Assembly (NCBI GenBank): GCA_963575745.1
Contig: CAUYUJ010000203.1
Location: forward strand, 62,001-126,000
Reading direction: 5' to 3'
From: Prorocentrum cordatum
Taxonomy: Eukaryota > Sar > Dinophyceae > Prorocentrales > Prorocentraceae
Length of the DNA stretch: 64,000 nt
Shown here: positions 30,931 through 42,715 of the stretch, in pieces
Position numbering within the stretch: position 1 is the stretch's first letter
How the letters are laid out: the number at the start of each line of letters is the position of its first letter
Program-made: the position numbers and the translations under genes
Notes under the pieces: generated by a model
Seen by the model: only the letters and a program-made list of their open reading frames with translations
What the model was told of the DNA's origin: nothing
Databases searched by the model: none

Positions 30931-31056
30931 TTTGGAGCTCCGCGCTGATTTCTTGCTTCGGCGCCAGCCCCCCCTGGCGCCGCCCCTGGCGCGCTCCGCG
31001 CACCAGGGAGGGGCCTCCAGCGTGGATCCAACAGATCGGCGCGGACATCCAAAAAT
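30931..31056. repeat. GC-rich hairpin family F, copy 4
   Basis: TTTGGAGCTCCGCGCTGATT arm with a diverged inverse at the right. The core CTGGCGCGCTCCGCGCACCAG is present. CATAAAC outside the left end is inverted outside the right end. Confidence 0.65.
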
Positions 31057-31131
31057 TCACGTTTATGTAATTCTGTCGTTCCTCTACGGTAGGATGGCGG
31101 TGCAAAACGAGGAGTCGGGGGCGAGGGAGAT

Positions 31132-31265
31132 GTCTGTGGGGGGGCATATCATGGCCGGGGACGGGGCCATGATATCTCCCCTGACTTCATGGCGTCCCTT
31201 GGTTCCCCACTTCCGCGCACATGATTCGTGCCATGCTTTGCGAACCTCCCTCCTGGACGCCGCGG
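31132..31265 (+). repeat. Palindrome-bearing repeat family J, copy 1
   Basis: Contains ATATCATGGCCGGGGAC then GGGGCCATGATAT, a hairpin, followed by CTTCATGGCGTCCCTTGG and CGCGCACATG. Related copies are at 57719-57779 and 59614-59770. Confidence 0.65.
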
Positions 31266-31267
31266 CC

Positions 31268-31273
<6 letters not shown>

Positions 31274-31303
<30 letters not shown>
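31274..31303. repeat. (TC)n microsatellite
   Basis: About 30 bp of TC dinucleotides. Confidence 0.95.
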
Positions 31304-31308
<5 letters not shown>

Positions 31309-31326
31309 AAGAAGAAGAAACAAGGT

Positions 31327-31488
31327 CACAAACAAAACTTTTCGCGCTCAGCGCGGATTTCTTGGAGCCGCGCTGGGCCCCCCCGGCGGCGCCTCTGGCG
31401 CTGCCCCTGGCGCGCTCCGCGCGCCACGGAATGGAGTCCAGCGCAGATCCCAGGAATCCGCGCGGAGCGCCAAAAGTGTATGCTTGTG
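31327..31488. repeat. GC-rich hairpin family F, copy 5
   Basis: Arms GCGCTCAGCGCGGATTTCTT and inverse GGAATCCGCGCGGAGCGC. Outer CACAAACAAAACTTTT faces, in complement, CACAAGCATACACTTTT, so the element is about 160 bp including sub-arms. Confidence 0.8.
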
Positions 31489-31869
31489 CCGCCTGATTTT
31501 CTTCTTCTATCCTCGCTGTCGGGTTCACGCCCCGTGCTCGCTGGAACGCACGCCCACGCGTGCGCGCGGGCATGTCCGGGCGCTCTGCGCGTGATCATCT
31601 GCGGGTGGCTCGTGCGCCCCTGCGCGTGGCCCCGCACGGGTGCCAGCCGGCGAGCACGGGGAGGCGAGGTTCGAGGTCTCTCCTGGGTTCGAGGAGAGTG
31701 CAGTGCTCTCTATCTGGCCTCCAGGAGCCGTTGTCGATCCCGGGGGGCCTCGCAAACGGATCCGAGGGGATGCAACCAGAGCTGTCCTGGCGGAGGACCT
31801 GGCCAGGTGCAGTTGCAAGTGCCTTCGTTGCGGGTGTCCGCTTCGCGGGACCTCCTCAACGGGCCGTGA
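31489..31869. other. No gene seen
   Basis: GC-rich; no supported gene or repeat. Confidence 0.45.
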
Positions 31870-32800
31870 AGCATGCCAAGGGTGTGCCGATATGGGGCGG
31901 GGCCGCCATGTGGGCGCTGCCACTGGGGCATTCTGTGGAACGCATGATGGGGCCGCGAAACGTGTTCGGGGTACACCGCAATGGGGCGGGGCCGCCACTG
32001 GGGCATTCGGTGGAGCTCCCTCTGGGGCCACGAAACGCTGTACACCGCCACTGAGGCCTTCGGTGTGGAGCTACCTACGGGGCCACGAAGCGCTGTACTG
32101 GGTGGGGGAACCGCATGCGGACACCGCCACTGAGGCCTTCGGTGGAGTCCTCCATGGGGCCACGAAGCGCTGTACTGCTTGGGGGAACCGCATGCGGACA
32201 GCGCTGCTGAGGCCTTCGGTGGAGCTCCCTATGGGGCCACGCAGCGCTGCACTGAGTGGAGGATCCGCATGAGGAAACCGCTGCTGAGGCCTTCGGTGGA
32301 GCTCTCTAAGTGGCGACGAAACTCTGAATTGGGTGGGGAACCAGATGCGGCCACCGCCACTGAGGCCTTCGGTGGAGCTCCCTATGGGGCCACGAAACGA
32401 TGTACTGGATGGGGGAACTGCATGCGGAAACCGCTGCTGAGGCCTTCGGAAGAGCTCCCTCTGGGGCCAGGAAGAGATGTACTAGGTGGAGGATCCGCAT
32501 GCGGACAGCGCTGCTTAGGCCTTCGGTGGAGCTCCCTCTGGGGCCACGAAACGCTGTACTGGGTGAGGGAACCAGATGCGGTCACCGCCACTGAGGCCTT
32601 CGGTGGAGTCCTCTATGGGGCCACGGAACACTGTGCTGGGCGGGGGAACCGCATGCGGACACCATTCAGGCCTTCGGTGGAGCTCCCTATGAGACTACGA
32701 CGCGCTGTACTGGTTGGGGGAACCGGATGCGGTCACTGGCCGACATTGAGGCCTTCGGTGGAGCTCCTTGAGGGGTCACGGAACTGGGAGGGTTGTGCCG
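31870..32800. repeat. 77-bp minisatellite
   Basis: About 12 degenerate units of 77 bp containing GAGGCCTTCGGTGGAGCTCC, TGGGGCCACGAA and GGGGGAACCGCATGCGGAC. As 77 is not a multiple of three, no single repeated protein is encoded. Confidence 0.9.
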
Positions 32801-33627
32801 ACATGAGATGCGGAGGGCAGATGCAGGGATGGGAGGAGGGGCAGGAGGGGGAGTAGAGGAGATGCGGGGCGTTGTCTCTTCAAGACGAGGACCAAACACC
32901 AGAGGATGGCTGGGAATTGGCAGATGGACCCCCAGACCGGTTTTGAGCGGGTGTGTTCTGATCCCCACCGTTTTTGACCGATTGTCTTCAGGTCCGTCCA
33001 GTTCAGACCCCCAGGCTGCCTGCAGTGTGCGCGCGTGCGGTTGCAGAGCACGCACTGTGGCGTAGATGCGTCGCCGTCGCCCTTCTCCACCGGCAAGGTC
33101 GTGGATGAATTTGGGCTTCGTTCCGTTGCTGTTCCCCGCCGAGGGCTCCTGGGATACCGACGAGATGCGAGCCAACGTGGGGACCATGTGCAATAGTTAC
33201 AAGGAGGGCCGCGTAGTGGCAAATGCATCTGATCATTTCTTCCCTCAGCATAGCATTGCGCTGTATTGGATATGTGCTGCTACCACTTGGCATAGCTATC
33301 GTAGTCGTCGCAACAGTCGTTCTGGCAGCCGCAGTCTTGGTGAGCCCATTATTTCGCCCGCTATGTCGCAATTGTTGGCGAATGGCTTTGCTTGCATTGC
33401 CAGGCCGCTAGTACCCGACACATGTAGGGTCGCAGAAGTACCAGCACTAGCAGTTGCATTAGAAGCAGTAGCATGCATAGTTGCATTCGCACTTGAATCG
33501 CATTAGTAGTATCAGTAGTGCCCAACGGTTGGGGCTCTCGTGCTGTTTCAGGATATAAGCGTTGGTGTAGATGTGGATGAAGACGCGGACGAACATGTTG
33601 ATGTAGACGTACATGTTGCCCCCCCGA
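32801..33627. other. No gene seen
   Basis: Degenerate GTAG/TAGCAG motifs toward 33400-33500; no supported gene. Confidence 0.5.
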
Positions 33628-33680
33628 TATATATCTATATATATATATATATATGTAGAGAGAGAGAGAGAAAAAGACAA
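33628..33680. repeat. (AT)n followed by (GA)n
   Basis: About 25 bp of TA repeats then about 18 bp of GA repeats. Confidence 0.9.
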
Positions 33681-35044
33681 AAAAACAGAGATACAGAGAC
33701 ATTCGAGGAGGATGACCTGCCCGCCGCACGGAGCACTTGCTTTCTTGGGGGGAGAACCACAGGGAGATTGTTTTCCCTTTTGGGTTTGAGTTGTTGGCGC
33801 AACTAAGAACAAGCAGACACTGTTTTGTGTCCAAGAGTCTTGGGTGGGAATCAAAGCACAGCAACACAAGCTCCGATCAGGGTAGCACATCAATAATCAT
33901 CTAATGTGGTCGATCCTTTTGGGCTTCCCCAGGGCCCATCCAACCCAGATTCTGCCAAGCAGTCCGAAGGCCCAGCATCCGATGACTCTTATGTGTGTTC
34001 ATGGCCAAATAACCTCGCAGAGTTGTTGTAGACCCAAGATGTTGCCTTATGAGCGAAACGAATGCTTCGCACCAGTCTCTCTCTTTCTCTCTCGCTCTTC
34101 CTCCTTCGTTTTTCTTGACGTGTCTCCCACACACCTCTCTTCCACCAACAGAGACTGAAGCCATATTACATTCCCCTACGCCAGCATCTGCACGTTCGTC
34201 AGCAACTGCATCCTTGAATACGGTTTCCGCCAGATGGATCCTTGTCGTAAGAATTCATTCAGTAAGGATTTGTGATCGTACGGGTTGCTTGGTCGGAATT
34301 CGTCCAGCCACGGCTCCTTGCTGAGGACGCTTTTCATTCTTTCGTACGGATGGCTTGTGGATGGAGTCCTTGGGCCACGTTGTTTTTTGTTGTTTTCAAC
34401 GGATGTCTGTAAGAAGCATGTCTTTCGCATTCCTGCAATAAGGCTTCCTGTAGTAATGATATTTGTTTGTGGGGTGAGGGATCTTTTCTGAAGGTGTCCG
34501 TCAGTATTGATTCATTCAGGATTTCATCAGTACGCATTCTGGCAGAGGGTTCTTTAAGCGGGTTCCATGAGTATTGATTCCTTCCGTAGAGCGAGACTTC
34601 TATTTGGGAATACTGTGCAAAGGATTCTCAAAAGGGTTACAGAGTCGGCATCTCTTTAGAGCAAGGGGTCCTTGGACAATGAGTGGGCAAGGGTTCCTTG
34701 AGTATGCATTTCTTTAGGGATGCCCCCTCTTGCAAGAAATTGTCTTGCCATCACCCCGTAAGGACGGATCCGTGTCGTAATGGATCCTCTGGTATGGACC
34801 TCTCGGCGGACGCCCCGAGCGCAGTGGAAACGGGCGGCACCGTGGCGAGACCTCGCTCCGGACCTCCCAGGGCGCTGTGGGCGTTCTGCAGGGCGGCAGC
34901 GAGGCGGCTGTGGACGGGGCGGGCGCGGCGGCACAGAAGGCGGCAGGCGCGGGCGGCCGCGGGCGGTTCGGCGTGGCGGAGCTCTGGCGGGCCGACATGG
35001 CGCGGTGGGCGGCGGCAACGAGGAGGCAGCGTTCGAAGAATAAT
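33681..35044. other. No gene seen; AT-richer stretch
   Basis: The least GC-rich part of the window (33900-34700). Loosely repeated TCCTTGAG/TAAGGATT motifs; no coding evidence. Confidence 0.5.
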
Positions 35045-35205
35045 AGCGCCATAGACATACATGTTTGGCGGCTCGGCGCGTATTTCGATCCGCGCTGGCA
35101 TCGCCCTGGCGGCGCCGGAGGCGCCGCCCCTGGCGCGCTCCGCGCGCCAGGGGGGGATCCAGCGCAGATCCAAAAAACCCAGGCGGAGCGCCAAAAGTCT
35201 ACGTT
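35045..35205. repeat. GC-rich hairpin family F, copy 6
   Basis: Left TTTGGCGGCTCGGCGCG, right GGCGGAGCGCCAAAAG, with GATCCAGCGCAGATCC and the CTGGCGCGCTCCGCGCGCCAG core. Confidence 0.8.
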
Positions 35206-35816
35206 TTTGCAGTTTTTTAGTTGTTTTCTTTTTTCCATCTTCTAGAGGAGGCAGCGTGTGCCGGGGGTTCAAAGACGGGGGGTCCTGAGGGTTGGGGTCC
35301 TAAGGACGAGGTGCCTCAAAGAGCGCGCAGATCCACCCTTGGAGCCCTTCCTGTCCTGAGGGCCCCAGCACTCAGGACCCCGTCTTTGAACCACCGAGCG
35401 TGGCGAAGTCTCCGCGGAGCCCCCTAAGCGCGGCAGCAACGGGGCGGCACCGTGTGGCAGCAGGCGGCAAAACCTCGGCGGAGCCATTCGATGCCTCAGC
35501 AACGCAAGTTGGAACGCCGAAGGGCAAGCACTGCCTGGGAATCGCCAGAAGCACTACGAGCATCGGTCAGCGTTGGCAGCACTAGCAGATGTTGTGGCAC
35601 CCTTGTCATTATCCAGTTGCGTTGCTGCGAATGCTAGCCAACAAAAATGGGGAAAGCAGCGCAGCAGCGCTCAAGCACGTCATGTGGTCTCTGCGCACAG
35701 TGGGGCCGTTAGGGGGCGGGGGCCTTGTTGCCATCGGGGGGCAGTTTCTGGCAGGGGCCGTCCCGAGTCGACGAGCGCGTTCCACTACTCGCAAAGTAAC
35801 TACTCGCAAGTGGCCT
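35206..35816. other. No gene seen
   Basis: CGCAAAGTAACTACTCGC region: 35779-35803 is the inverse of 36509-36533 (TTTGCGAGTAGTGGAACGCG). No supported gene. Confidence 0.5.
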
Positions 35817-35860
35817 GGATCCCCCGCGGGGGATCTACCTGGATCCCCCGCGGGGGATCT
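35817..35860. repeat. Twin perfect palindromes
   Basis: GATCCCCCGCGGGGGATC occurs twice in tandem within 44 bp (unit TACCTG/TGGATC spaced 24 bp). Confidence 0.95.
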
Positions 35861-36036
35861 ACAATAAATGTTCGGCGCTTCGCGAATCCCCACCAGCCCA
35901 TCCAGAAACGATGCCCAGAGGAATTGCCTCGATCAGGGAAGTGGGCAGCACACAGAGGAAGCCAGTATGAGACATCTTGGGATATCTTGAGACATCTAGG
36001 AGGTCTGGGCTCTCCCAGGCGCTCTTGGAGTCATCT

Positions 36037-36505
36037 TAATCAGTGCCCCCCCCCCAAGAGGCCAACATGTGGCTAACACCTTCGTAACATCAATGATTTG
36101 GCATTCTCGCCGAGGCCTCTTGGAGCACCTTGGGTGCCTCTGCGGGGTCGCTTGGGGCCTGTTGGGGGTCTCTTGGGAGTCTCTTGGGGGCATCCTGGGG
36201 GCCTCTTGGGGCTTCCTGGCCCCCTCTTGGGGCCATCTTGGGGCACCCTTGGGAGCCGTGGCGCCATCTTTGGGCCATCTTGGGTGAGATCGGTCACAGG
36301 AGGGGGGGTGTTCGATTAGTGTCCCCCCCCCCCCCCAAGAGGCCAAAATGGTGCCAAAACCATAGTAAAACAAATGATGTTGGCTTCCTCGCCGAAGCCG
36401 TTTTGGACGCCCTGACACCTCGCGACCCCCTCCGTCCAGGTCTAGGGGAGGGGGTAGGGGGAGGGGTAAACCCCTCCCCGAAGGGGAAGAAGGAGGGGTG
36501 GAAGA
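36037..36505. repeat. CTTGG array 4 with two A-rich spacers and G-rich block K, copy 2
   Basis: Poly(C) then AAGAGGCCAA and an ATGATTTGG core at about 36045-36110, CTTGGGGGC repeats, a second CCCC-AAGAGGCCAA spacer at about 36325-36390, then the CCAGGTCTAGGGGAGGGGG block (36415-36505). Confidence 0.7.
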
Positions 36506-38937
36506 GCACTTTGCGAGTAGTGGAACGCGCTCGGCGACTGAGGGTTTTTGTTGGGCAGTCTCCTCGGGAGGTGGGGCCGTAACGGGCTCGCCTTTGGGCT
36601 GTGATTGGGCCGTCTCGGACTGGGTCTGGCCCGTTCTCCTGGGCCGCAGTTGCGCTGCTCAAGAGCGGTCCGAAGGCCGTCCAGTGACCATCCAGAGGCA
36701 GAGCCCTCTGAGGCGTGGGCACATTGTCCAATAGGGTTGAACGCGTACATGGCCATTGCAGTCAATGCGCTTGTTAGGGATGCGCGCCTGCTCTGGGGTA
36801 CCCTCGTGTCCTTGCCTCTGTCCTCTGCGGACCGTTCTTTGCCGTCCGTTTCCAATGGCCATTCTCTCAGGGTATATTTGTGGTTTGGTCACCCGCAGCC
36901 CAAGACATCTTGACTTCGGCATGGAAGGGTCTTGCGTTCCTACCCCGTCCTTATTATACGGTTTCACGATACGCCATTACGCTTACGTTAGACAGCAGTA
37001 TTTTCACATTCCATTGCAGAGTCAGGTTCGCGGAAGCCCCCAAATGCTCACCGTCAGTGCTAACGGAGCAGGGTCCACGTGCACGTGTACGCCAGCGAGA
37101 AGACAGAGTCATTATTGTCATAGTAACCGGTGTGATCTCGCACTGCATTATTTCGACCGTTTCTGCCTGGATGTGCTGGAATATGTCGGTGTACTGCCTC
37201 GATGTGCTGGTGTCCGTGTGCTGGGATCGGTGGTGTAAGATGTGTCGGACGTACTGGGGTGTGCGTTGGGGGCTAGGATGCATGCTGTGATGTGTTGGAA
37301 CACGTGCTGGCCGTGCCCCCTGGCACGTGTCGGTGCGCGCTGGGGGTGCTGGGATGCTTGGGTGTTGGCTCCCCCCCCGCCCCTGTCCTATTGTTCCCGC
37401 TCGATGCCAACGCAACCGGGATACGAATCGTCATTATTGGGTGGGTGCTGGATGGCACGTGTTTCATCAGTACGACAAGAAGGTGGCAGTGGTAGAGCAT
37501 GCGTCATTACAACCAATGGTTTCTACTTTCACGATTACAATTGGAATTGGATCTCAAAGCGCAAAGGCAACGGAAACGGGTCATATAACCACGTGCACTT
37601 CGGAAAATGGTTGTCGAATGGAGATGACCTCACAGACTGCCGATTGATGAAGGAATGTGCGGCTTAGCCGCACGTTGCCTTGGACTTGATGATGGATTGG
37701 GTCATTAACTTTACCGTGTCCTTGACCATGAGCGGAATGTGCAACTCAGGCGCATGTATCCCTCCCTGTATTTACCTGTTCTAGAAGATCAACATAACGC
37801 TGTTGACCAAGAACGTGGGTATGAGCTGGCGTTGCGGGATACGTCAGTCTGCTTCGCCCCGCTCTACCAGGACAAGATGCCATCCCGTCGCATGCGCTGT
37901 AAAACGTTTTGGATCTTGGCGCCGTGGGCGCCCAGTGTCCCTGGGGATGGCATGAAGTCTGGCAGCTCCGAAGGAAGCATCATGTCGGGCCTATTCATCC
38001 TGCCGCGGATGGGGATTCATACGACTCCTTCCTCGCCGTCTCCCGCCGCCGACGCCCCACACCGCCGGTGGTCATCGCGTATACCGCAGTTGCATTGGGC
38101 TGAGAGTCGGTGGAAGAGGGGCGCGCCCTCGGCTGGCTGGCTCCCCTCCCTACGCATGCCTCTCTGCACGCCTCCGCTTCACAGAACCATAGTGTAGCCA
38201 TGTCGAACACAATAGCCTACTGAGGTGATGAGCGCATTGACGACTCCAGAGCAAGTTGATACGCGGATCATTATGCCAGCATTTTCCGAGCCCACGGCAA
38301 ATAAGTAGCAATGATTGATTATGTTCCGACCCTGTGGCGTAATTAATTGAGATTTGCGACGCTCCAGTGGTTCTATCACGATTGCTCCCCAGACCATTCT
38401 CGATGTCGACATTGGCATTTTCCCCGCGCCGCGTCCAGCCGTGGCGACGAGGGGGCCCTTCCTCTCCCCCCCTTCAGCTGGACAGAACTAGCGCGGGGCC
38501 ATCTCAGCCTCCCAGCCGGCTCCAAGCATCTATCCGTGTTTCCGAAGTACGCGATTCTTCTCCCATCTGCCAACCACCACTCGAGGCAGCGCTCGAGGGG
38601 TTCGGTGGCTACGACGACGACATGCTCAGCGGCACGACGGACACTACCGGCATTCACGGCAACATGAACACCGATTCTGGATCTTACCGCCCCCGCGGAG
38701 TGGCAGTGGGAGTAAGGACCGGTTGTGTCGCGACAGCGTGCGCACACGTGGCAGCCTTAGAGTTGTCTCGGAGCGTGCCTGATGCAGTGTATGTCTTAAG
38801 CAGTGTTTGCACTCGGGGGCTCGTGCATCCCTCTTCTAACGAGTTGGGCCCGTCTGGTGGCCCGGCGGCCCCGTTCCCTTCCGTCGCCGCTGTATCATTC
38901 CCCGTACAATGCCCGTCTGTTGGCCCGGCTCGCCCCG
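36506..38937. other. Long anonymous stretch, no gene seen
   Basis: About 2.4 kb of lower-GC sequence. Frames are short and overlapping; no domain, SL, RNA gene or strong repeat was recognised. It could be unique intergenic or intronic DNA. Confidence 0.5.
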
Positions 38938-39160
38938 TTGCACCCCCTTTCTCGCATCGCAAGTGCTGCGTTGCGTTGCGTTGTGTTGCGTTGTTGCGCG
39001 TTGCGGTGCATTGTTTTGCTTTGCATCGCATTGCGTTGCATTGCGTTGCATCGTTTTGCATTGCTTCGCGTTGGCTAGCATTGCATCGCATTGTTCGCAT
39101 CGGTGATGGTGCATTGCGTGGCGTTGCTTCGCATTGGTTGGTTTGCATTGTTTTGCGTAC
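38938..39160. repeat. Degenerate TTGCG/TTGCA pentamer array
   Basis: Repeats of GCATTGCGTTGCATTGCG type over about 220 bp. A similar word set in the other orientation occurs at 51295-51620. Confidence 0.8.
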
Positions 39161-39206
39161 CTGTGCCCCGCATGGATTCTCCTTTCTGAAAAGAGAACCG
39201 ACTACC

Positions 39207-40756
39207 CCCCCCGCGTTATCCGCCCCCCTTTCGGGTATGTAAGTCATATCTGGTTCTGACCACACGTCTATCCTAAATATGAATTTGCACTATCCCAGAG
39301 GGGCCGGGATCGGCCCCCCTGAGGTTCCCTTGTAAAAAAACGATACGCGGGGACATCTTTTGTTCTAACATAACACTGTTTCACGAATCCCTTGCAAGAA
39401 ATGGGACGAAGTGCACACGCGCGCGTCGTCGCGCGCGCATGTCGAAATCCTTCAAAAACCTTCGGTGTCGGAAGGGTTTCGCAAACGAGGTCCCAAAACA
39501 CATACAAAAACACAGGGTTTTGCAACACTGATTTGCTAAAAAAGCTTCCCCGCGAGCTCTTGCGGAATCTTAAGAAAACCATAGATTTTTCAAGATTTCC
39601 ACAAACTGCTACCAAGCGAGCTTCGCGCGCACGCATGCCGAAATCTGTCGAACGCCCTTGCGCGTGTGCCGTCGCGAGAATCCTCTGTAAAAAACGGGAC
39701 GAAGTGCAGACGCGCGTGTCGTCGCGCGCGTATGCCGAAATCCTTCAGAACCCATCGGCTTCGGAAGGATTTCAACATCGTGTGTCCAAAAAACCTACAA
39801 CAACACAAGGTTTCGCAACACGGATTTTCAACAAAAGCGTGCGCGCGCGTTCTTGCGTCGTCGTCGTCGTCGTCGCTGTCCTCCCTCTTGCCGCGTCGTC
39901 GTCGTCGTCGCCTACGTCGTCCTCTGTCTTTCCTCGTGTTCGTCGTCGTCGTCCTCTTTTGCGTCGTGGTCGTTTCCGTCGTCGTTGTCGCCGTGGTCGT
40001 CCTTCCTCCTCCTCCCTCGTCGTCGTCGTCGTCCGTCGTCGGCGTCTCGTCGTCGTTCCCCGTATTTCGTCGCCGTCGTCGTCGTCGTTGTCGTCGTCGT
40101 CTTCCCTCCTCCCTCGTCGTTGTCGTCGTCGGCGTCGCCGTCCTTCCTCCTTCGTCGTTCGCGTCGTGGCCGTCCTCCCTCCTCCCTCGTCGTTGTCGTC
40201 GTTGTCGTCGTTGTCGCCGCCGTCGTCGTCCTCCCTCCTCCCTCGTCGTCGTCTTCGTTGGCGACGTCGTCGTCGTCTTCGTCGTCGTCGTTGGGTGTCG
40301 TCGTCGTCCTCGTCGTCGTCGACGTCTGCGTCGCCGTCGTCGCCGCCGTCGTCGTCGTCGTCGTCGTCGTCATCGTTGTCGTCGTCGTTGTCGTCGTCGT
40401 CGTCGGTGTCGTCGTTGTCGTCGTTGTCGGCGTCGTCATCGTCGTCGTCGTTGTCATCGTCGTCGTCGCCGTCGTCGTCGGCGTCGGCGCCGTCGTCGTC
40501 GTCGGTATCGTCGTCGTCGTCGTTGTCGGCGTCGTCGAAGTCGTTGGAGGCGTCGTCGGTGTCGTCGTAGTCGTCGGCGTCTCGTCGTCGTCGTCGTTGT
40601 TGCTGTCGTCGTCGGCGTCGCTGTCTTTGCCAAGTACCATTTGGTACCCACCGTCACGGTCTTAAGAGATTTTGCAAACCAAGTTGCAGGTGGGTGGGTG
40701 GGATCTTTGCGCGAGCAGTGGAGGTGGTCAAGCGCGGTGCAGGGTAGTCAGTTCTC
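39207..40756 (+). repeat. 1.5-kb tandem duplication, unit 1, with (CGT)n
   Basis: Starts at a poly(C)/GCGTTATC block, carries a 600-bp A-rich part with repeated GACGAAGTGCACACGCGCG and ATGCCGAAATC modules, then (CGT)n at 39845-40620. Unit 2 follows head to tail. CGT triplets give false Val, Ser, Arg and Thr frames. Confidence 0.88.
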
Positions 40757-41616
40757 CCCCCCCCCACCCCGGCGTTATCGGCCCCCCTTTCGGATTCTGA
40801 CCACATGTCCATCCTAAATATGAATTTACACTATCCCTGGCCAGCCGGGTTCCCCCCCCTGAGGTTCCCTTATAAAAAACACTATGCGGTGACATTTGTT
40901 GTTCTAACATAACATTGTTTCACGAATCCCTTGCAAGAAATGGGACGAAGTGCACACGCGCGCGTCGTCGCGCGCGCATGTCGAAATCCGTCAAAAACCT
41001 TCGGGGCCGGAAGGATTTTGCAATCGAGTTTCCAAAACACATACAAAAACACAGGGTTTTGCAACACTGATTTGCTAAAAAAGCTTCCCCGCGAGCTCTT
41101 GCGGAATCTTAAGAAAACCATAGATTTTTCAAGATTTCCACAAACTGCTACCAAACGAGCTTCGCGCGCACGCATGCCGAAATCTGTCGAACGCCCTTGC
41201 GCGTGTGCCGTCGCGAGAATCCTCTGCAACAAATGGGACGAAGTGCAGACGCGCGCGTCGTCGCGCGCGTATGCCGAAATCCTTCAGAACCCATCGGTTT
41301 CGGAAGGATTTCAAAATCGTGTGAAAGAAAAAACCTTCAAAACCACAAGGTTTCGCAACACGGATTTTGAACAAAAGCGTGCGCGCGCGCTCTTGCGTCG
41401 TCGTCGTCGTTGTCGCCGTCTTCCCTCCTCCCGCGTCGTCGTCGTTGTCGTCGCCTACGTCGTCCTCTGTCTTTCCTCGTGTTCGTCGTCGTCGTCCTCT
41501 TTTGCGTCGTGATCGTTTCCGTCGTCGTTGTCGCCGTGGTCGTCCTTCCTCCTCCTCCCTCGTCGTCGTCGTCGTCCGTCGTCGGCGTCTCGTCGTCGTC
41601 CCCCGTATTTCGTCGC

Positions 41617-41647
<31 letters not shown>

Positions 41648-42092
41648 TTCCCTCCTCCCTCGTCGTTGTCGTCGTCGGCGTCGCCGTCCTTCCTCCTTCT
41701 TCGTCGTTCGCGTCGTCGCCGTCCTCCCTCCTCCCTCGTCGTTGTCGTCGTTGTCGTCGTTGTCGCCGTCGTCGTCCTTCCTCCTCCCTTGTCGTCGTCT
41801 TCCCTGGTGACGTCGTCGTCGTCTTCGTCGTCGTCGGCGTCGGCGTCGTTGTCGTCGTCGAAGTCGTCGGAGACGTCGTCGGTGTCGTCGTAGTCGCCGT
41901 CGTCGTCGTCGGTGTCGTCGCAATCGGTGTCGGCGGCGCCGTCGTCGTCGTTGTCGCTGACGTCGTCGGCGTCGGTGTCGTGGCCAAGTGTCATGTGGTA
42001 CCTACCGTCACGGTCTTGTTTTAAGAGGTCTTGCGACCAAGTTGCGGGAGGGAGGGTGGGATGTTTGCACGAGCAGTGGAGAGGACAGTTTC
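40757..42092 (+). repeat. 1.5-kb tandem duplication, unit 2, with (CGT)n
   Basis: About 95 percent similar by eye to unit 1 in its first 600 bp. Its (CGT)n (41395-41985) is about 200 bp shorter. Both end with a CACGGTCTT motif and a GAGCAGTGGAG stretch. Confidence 0.88.
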
Positions 42093-42375
42093 TAGACGGT
42101 CAAATATTAATTGCACCACCTAGACTGCACCACGTCGATTGCATCATAGATGACACTGCGTACAGTACAAGAACTCACTGTTCGGGGACCACGCTGGTTC
42201 ACATGTTCATAGAATTCTTGACGCTTCGCGTATCCCCACCAGCCCATCCTACACCAGGCACTCGAACGAAGAGCGCCGATGATCGGCAGCTGTTCTTCTC
42301 CCCCTCTTCCTCCTTCTCCTCCGCCTTCTTCCTCCTCCTCCTCTCCTCCTCCCTCTCCTCCTCCTCTTCCTCCAT
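42093..42375. other. No gene seen
   Basis: TCC-rich at 42300-42372; no supported gene. Confidence 0.5.
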
Positions 42376-42715
42376 CACGAGTAAGATTCGAATTGGAAGC
42401 CAAGGTAACCCCAAAATGGCTCCAAGATGGCCCCAAGATGGCCCCAAGATGGCCCAACATGGCCCAAAAATGGCCCAATGGCCCCAGGATGGCCCTAGCT
42501 GGCCCCAACATGGCTCCTTAGGGGAAGCTTGGAGGTGGAACATGCTCTTACTCTTGACTTTGGAAAACCATTGACTTTACACCATTCTGAAAAGTCAAGA
42601 GTAAGAGCCGAATTGGAAGCCAAGGTAACCCCAACATGGCTCCAAGATGGCCCAAGATGGCCCCAAGATGGCCCCAAAGGCTCAAAGATAGCCCAACATG
42701 GGCGTCTGGGGTCCT
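42376..42715. repeat. CCAAGATGG array (inverse of the CTTGG family)
   Basis: CCAAGATGGCCC repeats in two blocks. Each starts with GAATTGGAAGCCAAGGTAAC (42390-42410 and 42610-42633). Between them, CTTGACTTTGG...AAGTCAAGAG forms a hairpin (42550-42602). Confidence 0.8.

Noticed and set aside
38367-39242. 291-codon plus-strand frame
   Set aside because: Its second half is the TTGCG/TTGCA pentamer array; no domain in the first half.
39392-40817. Val/Ser/Arg/Thr homopolymer frames
   Set aside because: Readings of (CGT)n.
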